A DNA stretch of 64,000 bases from Paratinospora sagittata (Eukaryota; Streptophyta; Magnoliopsida; Ranunculales; Menispermaceae): contig CM069597.1 of the NCBI GenBank assembly GCA_035771175.1, positions 46,631,991 through 46,695,990 of the forward strand, in the 5' to 3' direction. A program made the translations under genes and the position numbers. A model generated the notes under the pieces. That model was not told where the DNA came from. It made no database searches and saw nothing but the letters and a program-made list of their open reading frames with translations. This document shows, piece by piece, positions 57,601-64,000 of this stretch (its first letter is position 1; every line of letters begins with the position of its first letter).

Positions 57601-60600
57601 TTCGTTCTTGTTTTTTTTTTTCAAAGCACATTGAAAAACATTCATAAATATTTCATTTTATGAATAAAAGTGATTAGAAACAAAAAATAATAATAATCAA
57701 AGCATGCATTTCTTACCAATTTAAAGAATCAAATGTCGAAAAAAATTTGAAGAGGACGAGTGACAATTCACTCCAAATGGGGTCTACCTTCAATATTCTT
57801 ACAACTAAGATAAGAAGGTGAAAATGATGGGCTTTAAAGTTAGAAGCTAAGGTTTTTGAGGAATTTTGGAAAAGAAGAAATGGAGGAGGAGAAGAAAAAG
57901 AACGAATGGTGGGGTACGATCGGGAAAAGAGTATTTTAAAAATTTTTTGATTTTTAGCTGGGGTTGTGTTAGTGATTGGGGTGTAAATAGTATATTAATG
58001 AAGTCTATCTAACTGTTCTCACAATAGAACAAACAAGAATTAACTTAATTTATTATAGGTATAAACTCTTTTTAATATTCAAAATATATACAACAAAATA
58101 TATGTCTTGCAATATAATTTTTATTAATATTAAAATTTGGTGTAATTTTAATATTAAAATTGAAGCAATTTATTATATTAAGATTTATTACTATTTTATT
58201 TTATTTAGTTTGTCTTAGTAAACGAATATTTTAAGATAATAATTATTTAACTTTTTAATACATAAATTTTACTTTATACATGATTTTTTTTTAGAATATT
58301 TTTATTATAATTTTTCAATAATTGATGGTAGTACATGTATCACATGCCCAATTTGGTCTCAAAGATTCTTATATAAAGAGAAGAAGATAATTATATTTTG
58401 ATGATAAGATATATATATATATATAATCATAAGAGATATAATAGGTCAGACCGACATTGTAATGTACCTGTTATCATGTAAGAGTTCACTTACCATTTTT
58501 TATTTTTATTTTTATTTTTGGTGGGAAAAAGAGAAATATAGTAAACCAGGAACCAGGAAACAAGAAGAAAAACAACAAAGGAACCACTTAAAATCTAGGA
58601 TACATCATGCCGTTCATATCTAAGTTACCTATGTCAATAATAGTAAGTGCAACTCTTATTGCATGTGAATCGTGCACTTACATGAAGAAACAACAATGCC
58701 CCCTTAATCCATTGGAACTGTGCTTGCCCTAACCGGTGGAATATCCAAATATATGATGGATGGGTTAACGGCGGACCCATTCATTTATTACCAACCGATT
58801 AGTCCTCACACCAATTTGGCGTCAGTAAAAGATTTACCAAAGGTGATAAAGTTAGAAATACATAACTTAAAAATTAAACTAACAACCTCCAAGCCCCAAG
58901 GGGTGAAGTGCCCCAGCCTTGAACCATCTAACCAATACTGTGCACTTACTATTATTCAAATGCAATGAATCAAATATTGAAATATATATATGTGTGGGTA
59001 TGGATATATGTGTATTTTACATCATAATTATGAGAACATTGTCCGTATCCACATATATTAGCAAGTGACATTTTATTTTACAAAAATAATTTCACATAGT
59101 TTTCGAAATTACCAAGTAATCTCAACTATAAAATAATGTTCTTATTGATATATACTTAATTAAGCTTTTTTATCAATCACTATTTACATGGTGTTGGCTA
59201 TATGAATTCATTTTTTCCTCTTTGCTCTACACATATGTGCTCGTAGACTAGTATTTTTATATAAAAAAAATTATATCATAATACCATGAAATATTATCAG
59301 TTTTTATTTTACAATTTTTTTTAAGTTTCTATTTTTGGATTAAAATAAAAACTGATAATAATACGTGTCCATACCCGAAAAAGAAAATTAAGTTTTATTA
59401 TAATAATTTAATAAAATACTAAATTCAAAACTAAACCTCCTTACAAAAAATATTCATTTTTTAATAATGATACATGACAAAAAGGTATCTATTTTTATAA
59501 AAATATTTTTATTTTTATTTTTTTTTAGTATTAATAAATTGTTAGAGAATGTTGACACCTGATACCAAAAGAAATTGAATCTCCTCAGTAAAACTAAAAA
59601 GACGAACACAACAACAAACAATATAAAAGATCTAAATAAAAGACCGTGCAAATTAATTACTGTGCGCCGGCTATTATTGTGCGCCGGCTCTCACTTTTAC
59701 GGGGATGAAACTCCTTCCTCGTTTGTTTTTTGGGAATATTTAGAATTACCCTAAATAAATAAGCTTTATTGAATCCATAAATATAGAGTTGTTAGAAAAA
59801 ATTTATTCCCTGATATGATGAAAATCTTGTCGTTGGAGTGAAGCAATCCTGAGTTTGCCCTCTCTTCTGTTCTGTTTTTTTTTTTTTTTTTTTTTTTTTT
59901 GTAATAATAAACGTGTGAAGTCCAGAATCCTCGATTTGCTTAAAGCTTGGGGGCTTGTGGGCAACATTGGGACTCTTCAACTACACATCCGAATCGAAGA
60001 AGCAGTTTAAACACAACTCAGCTTGTTCTTCTCTCTTCCCACACTCCAAAGGTATTCTTTTCATCTGAAACGCTTCCTTATCTCACTCTCACTTGGAATC
60101 TCAACCATTTTCGTGCAAAACCTGTATTTTTTTTTATGCATTCTTCTTGTACAAGTAAAGGGTTTGTTTAAATCACATTTTCCCCATTTTTTTTTAATTT
60201 GTTTTCTTCTGATTTGTTCTTGGAAGTTGAAATTCTTAACTGGGTAGTTCAGAATTTTCTTTTAGAATTTGTTGTTGATTGTGGGTAAGTTAGAAGGAAT
60301 TTATTTCCAGTCACACTTGTCATATTGTTGCTTTGTATTGAAGTTTGAAAGGCACCCATTACAAGTAACAACAATATAAGAACTATGCAATGAAATTCTC
60401 CTGGTGTGTGAAGTGATATATCATATATTATTGGTACTATTCTGAATTGGATGAAAAATTAATGGCTGAAACTGGAGAGTTTAGTTAATTTCACTTGTAA
60501 CATGATGCATCTCCTGCTATTGACTTTATAATTGTGGGGAACACACACATAGAATTGCAAATATTGAGATAATTCATTGAAAAGAAATCAATAACCATCT

Positions 60601-60649
60601 TATGATGGATTGGGTTCTTTATTTTTTTTTTAGATTGATTTGCAGATCA
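57601..60649. other. Intergenic region upstream of OTU protease gene
   Basis: AT-rich, no supported gene. A 26-nt poly-T run lies at 59875-59900. A SINE-like TTGGTTAGATGGTTCAAGGC occurs on the minus strand at about 58910-58935. The last 650 bp likely hold the promoter and a leader intron ending TTTGCAG at 60645. Confidence 0.45.
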
Positions 60650-60675
60650 ATGTGGGTATAACTCAAGCTATGTGA
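60650..60675 (+). promoter_or_regulatory. Two tiny upstream ORFs before the OTU start
   Basis: ATG TGG GTA TAA (60650-60661) and ATG TGA (60670-60675, a start-stop pair) lie directly upstream of the main ATG at 60678. If both are in the mature leader they should lower initiation at the main start. Confidence 0.45.
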
Positions 60676-60677
60676 AA

Positions 60678-62927
60678 ATGATAGCTTTCTCTCCAATCAG
60701 TACACCTGCAAAACAAGTAGTCTGCCTTTGCGAGCGGGTCGGAAGGCAAGTTTCCGGCCATGCCCGCTTTGTAGTTTCTCAATTATCGCCTAAATTGTGC
60801 TGTTCCCATGGAGAATTTCAACCAACATATGTCGCAGTGAGCATTAGTCGGAGATCCTCAAATTCATCTGCTACTGGGTCTCAATCCTTTCAAGGATTCT
60901 GTCTTGGGTCTTGTTTCTCCAAACAGAAATATAATTCTGATAAATTTAGAATCAAATGTATTGGTATTAGTTCTACGAGCCGTGGATCAAAATGGCTTGG
61001 AATTTCATCGCAATGCCAGAACATGAATTTGAGGCTTCTATTGCCTAAACATGATATGATCACCAAGATCAGGCGGAATAATGGATTTGGATCTTGGCTG
61101 CAAGAAGGTGCTTCTGCGGCCACTGTTCTTGGGTTGTCGGTTTGCTTTTCTTGCTCTGAACCGGCATTTTCTGAAGCATCCAGAGAGGAAAACAACAGAA
61201 ATGATGAAATTGATTCATCCTCAGTTAAATCTGTCCATGGGAAGAAAGTTTATACCAATTACTCTATAACAGGTTAGGCTTAATCTGATTTGTTTGTCTA
61301 GTGTTGATTTTTCCTTCTCTTCTGCATCTTTAATGGATATATTAATGACAGGTCTATCTCTCATTTGATAATTTGAATTTGTCTATAAAATGAATTGAGT
61401 GATTATATTTGCATCAAATGTGATCTTGATGCAGGCATTCCCGGAGATGGAAGGTGTTTGTTTCGCTCAGTGGCTCATGGGGCTTGTTTAAGATCTGGAA
61501 GACCGATACCAAACGAGTCTCTTCAGAAGCTACTAGCAGATGATTTGCGGGAAAAAGTATGTATCTCATGCCATATTCAATCACTTGCCTATAATAAATC
61601 AAGTGCTTCTATTTCTTCTTCATATTAGTTGTTAACTCAATTTAGCCTCTACTTATACTTTAAAATGAACTTCTATTTGTGGTAGAAGTTTAAGCTCTCT
61701 AATATAAAAGCCAATTTTTTTGCTAATTCTTGTAGAAGTTATACCTCTACTCCAATTAGGAAAAGAAAAAATAAAAATATTTACTGAAAAAATGATTTTT
61801 TGATTATCCTCTATTTCTTTAGAGGTTGCAAGTAGGGTTAACAAACACCACCTTATTCATGGTCATCTTGTACAGCAACGATAGCTACCTCCAATACTTT
61901 ATGTTCATGCCATTGGTTTCAAATTCTTATTGCTTGTGTAAACTGACTTTCAGCAGTTCCAATCTGGTATGGTGTTTTTATAACTGGCTGCATGTATCTG
62001 CTGAATCTTCCCAGGTGGCCAACGAGTTTGTCAAAAGACGAGAAGAAACAGAATGGTAAGTAAATCTTCTTAATCTTTCTGGTGAATATAAATCACAGTT
62101 TTTAGATTGCAATGTCAGAATGAATAAAAGATGAATCAGACGAGCAATTAGTTTATCTATTTGCTCATCTGCCTCGGAAAATCTTGAGTTATTAGGCATG
62201 CAGCATGCTTGCTCTGTTTGGTTTGTGATTGAGATACAAATTTTTATATCCGAAAATTCGGAAACACATAAATGTGTTTGGTTGGTCTAATTCGGAAAAA
62301 GTTTTTCAAGATTTGGTCAAAAATGATAGAAAGTTATTTTCTAAATTTTCATTTTTATATCGAATCCCTGTTTTTGAATCAAAAACTAAATGCAACCTCA
62401 AAAACTCCACAACTTTAGTCTTATGCCTGGAGCTACATAGATTTTGAAATTGCTAGCTACTCCTGTCGTCGCAAATATTTGATGGAATGAAACCACTATC
62501 GCATACAGGTTTATTGAAGGCGATTTTGACCAATATGTTTCGCATATGAGGAAGCCACATGTATGGGGTGGCGAACCGGAGTTGTTCATGACCTCCCATG
62601 TCCTCCAGTAATTTTCTTTCTTCCTTTATACTCTCTATTTTTTTGTGTGTATAAATGCACTAATTGTAGCATTTCTTGGTCATGAGGGTGGAGAAAATGT
62701 CGCGAAGCAATGTTCTTTTTCACTCTTAGAATCTTTTTTTTTTTGTTTTAATCTGCAGGATGCCAATCACAGTTTACATGTATGATGAGAAAGCTGGAGG
62801 GTTGATATCCATTGCTGAGTATGGTCAGGAGTATGGGAAGGATGATCCAATCAGAGTTCTCTACCACGGGTTTGGCCATTATGATGCATTGCAAATTCCT
62901 GGCAAGGGTGCTAAATCAAGACTTTAG
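60678..62927 (+). CDS. OTU-domain cysteine protease (deubiquitinase), At3g57810/OTU4-like
   Basis: Five exons (60678-61272, 61435-61556, 62015-62055, 62509-62607, 62759-62927) give a continuous 341-residue protein. The N-terminal 195 residues are Ser-rich with basic stretches and a Cys/Gly hydrophobic segment; Arabidopsis relatives carry organelle-targeting or membrane extensions here. The OTU domain starts at G199. The catalytic triad is Asp203 and Cys206 (GDGRCLFRSVAHG) and His326 (FGHYDALQIP). The expected role is removal of ubiquitin from chains. The ATG was chosen over the GTG-started upstream extension because the frame only gains Met-Lys. Two tiny upstream ORFs precede it. Intron 3 holds a MITE. 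Confidence 0.92.
62211..62399. repeat. hAT-type MITE in OTU intron 3
   Basis: The ends GCTCTGTTTGGTTTGTGATT and the complement GAGGTTGCATTTAGTTTTTG are imperfect inverted repeats. It is related to the element at 44226-44434. Confidence 0.55.
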
Positions 62928-64000
62928 CATGTGTTCCAGCATGAGTAAGAATGTTGAATTGAAAACATGCATGCCAACTACTAGTAATTTAAGCCTTCAA
63001 CATGATATATGTGTGTTTTTGTACTTGGTTTTAAATCTTCTACATTTGTTCTTGAGAATGTCTGACAAAGTGAAGCAATAAGGTGGGTAGTTATATCTTT
63101 TAAATGTGATGACTAACATTGCAGCTCAAACTTTTTGTGGAACGATGGTTTGCATAAAAGAACTCCATTGTTATTGGTTCCTTACATTTTTGGTAGACTC
63201 CTTTTTATTTTTATAGCTTTAATTAGCATAAATCAATACAATTTCAGTTCAGCTAGTTTTGAATAACAGGTTGACATGTTGGATCAAGCAATGTTGTTGA
63301 TACAAGCTAAGTAGTGCAATTTAAATTTTTATTTTAAAAATCTCCTTCCAATGAGTGTATAATTCAGGGCGTTTTATCAGTAATGTGTACATTATGAATT
63401 TCCCTTTTATTCTACTTAACTCTTTGATATTGGTTCTTACTTATATAAGAAGAAGCAAGACATTTTAAGGAAAATATCATCTGGGATTTGGATAGAAACT
63501 TCTAGTGTTTGACAATTTTAGCTTAGAGAACACAACATGAAAGTTAAGAAACAAATAGAAATTGGACAAAAAATTGAGTCTAACAAAAGAAAGATGTAAC
63601 AATCTTCAGATAGTCAGCAAAGCATTCATCATTTGTACAGGATAAACCCTCTACAAAAAACATATCAAATATCAAGGAATTCCTAGTTAAAATCAAAATT
63701 TTCCCTTCCTGATGGATTGTGATAGTTGCAAACCTATTAAAATAGAATGTTGACCAATTAGTACAGATTACTCATCGAATTGAGATCTGTTTCCATAGCA
63801 ATCAGGGACTTTGAAGGAAAAAGTTTTGAGTTGTTCCTGTCAAAGTCTCAGTACTTGGAAAAAAGGAACAATTCTCCAAAAAAATCAGAAAATAAAGGAA
63901 TTGCAAAAAGCCTGATTTTGCAAAAACAAGTGGTGGGGGGGGTAAGCTAAAATGCAAACCAAGAACTAATTCTGCACATCAAAGTCTAATAGAGAAGAAG
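62928..64000. other. 3' flank of OTU gene and window edge
   Basis: Probable 3' UTR to about 63260, then AT-rich sequence. No open frame with recognisable family. Confidence 0.45.

Noticed and set aside
58720..58968. 82-codon open frame in intergenic DNA
   Set aside because: No recognisable motif, and it overlaps a SINE-like segment.
62812..63081. Open frame overlapping the end of the OTU gene
   Set aside because: Out of frame with the last OTU exon and without a family motif.

Overview
This window is AT-rich nuclear DNA from a flowering plant, most likely a core eudicot. It has split genes with GT-AG introns, plant-only families (polygalacturonase-inhibiting protein, thaumatin-like PR5, POLYCHOME, JMJ30, family 1 beta-glucosidase, an OTU protease like Arabidopsis At3g57810), a Copia retrotransposon, and many MITE-like insertions. 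The species cannot be named from the sequence alone. Exon coordinates were set by hand from splice consensus and reading-frame continuity.

Layout, 1-26 kb. The left edge holds a broken fragment of an unidentified two-exon gene (1-862), repeated in inverted orientation at 20076-20962. A nearly intact 4.5-kb Copia element lies at 1262-5802. An intronless LARP1-type La-motif gene (8061-9086) and its flanks are repeated as an inverted copy at 23438-25990 (second gene 24407-25423, about 96% identical protein). Inside the two arms lie an intact PGIP gene (10783-11781, minus) and a truncated, frameshifted PGIP relative (21946-22657, plus). Between them is a complete six-exon JMJ30/JMJD5-type demethylase gene (14558-18888) whose proximal promoter carries three AAATATCT evening-element-like motifs and a G-box.

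Layout, 26-48 kb. A DnaJ C-terminal relic (26503-26596) is followed by repeats, an intronless histone H3.1 gene (29967-30377), a broken CYP71-clan P450 (31051-32639), and a POLYCHOME/UVI4-OSD1-like gene with a 29-nt poly-G tract and a frame break. Next come a thaumatin-like gene, a solo LTR, a second H3.1 gene lacking one core residue (Ile119), an eight-cysteine lipid-transfer-type protein, and a seven-exon 2-oxoglutarate/Fe(II) oxygenase gene (43210-47288, minus).

Layout, 48-64 kb. A thirteen-exon GH1 beta-glucosidase-like gene (48147-56820) has a fully open 520-residue frame, but the catalytic acid/base Glu is Gln and the conserved Trp of the NFEW motif is Arg. Its introns hold a MULE-type foldback element with a perfect 10-bp target duplication, a tRNA-derived SINE-like element, other MITEs and a possible mitochondrial insert. 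A five-exon OTU protease gene (60678-62927) closes the window.

The genes are independent plant transcription units, not an operon-like system. I saw no CRISPR array, rRNA or canonical tRNA gene. The most unusual items are the GH1 protein with altered active-site residues, the H3.1 copy with a one-codon deletion in loop L2, and the inverted duplication in which the La motif is perfectly conserved while the rest has drifted.
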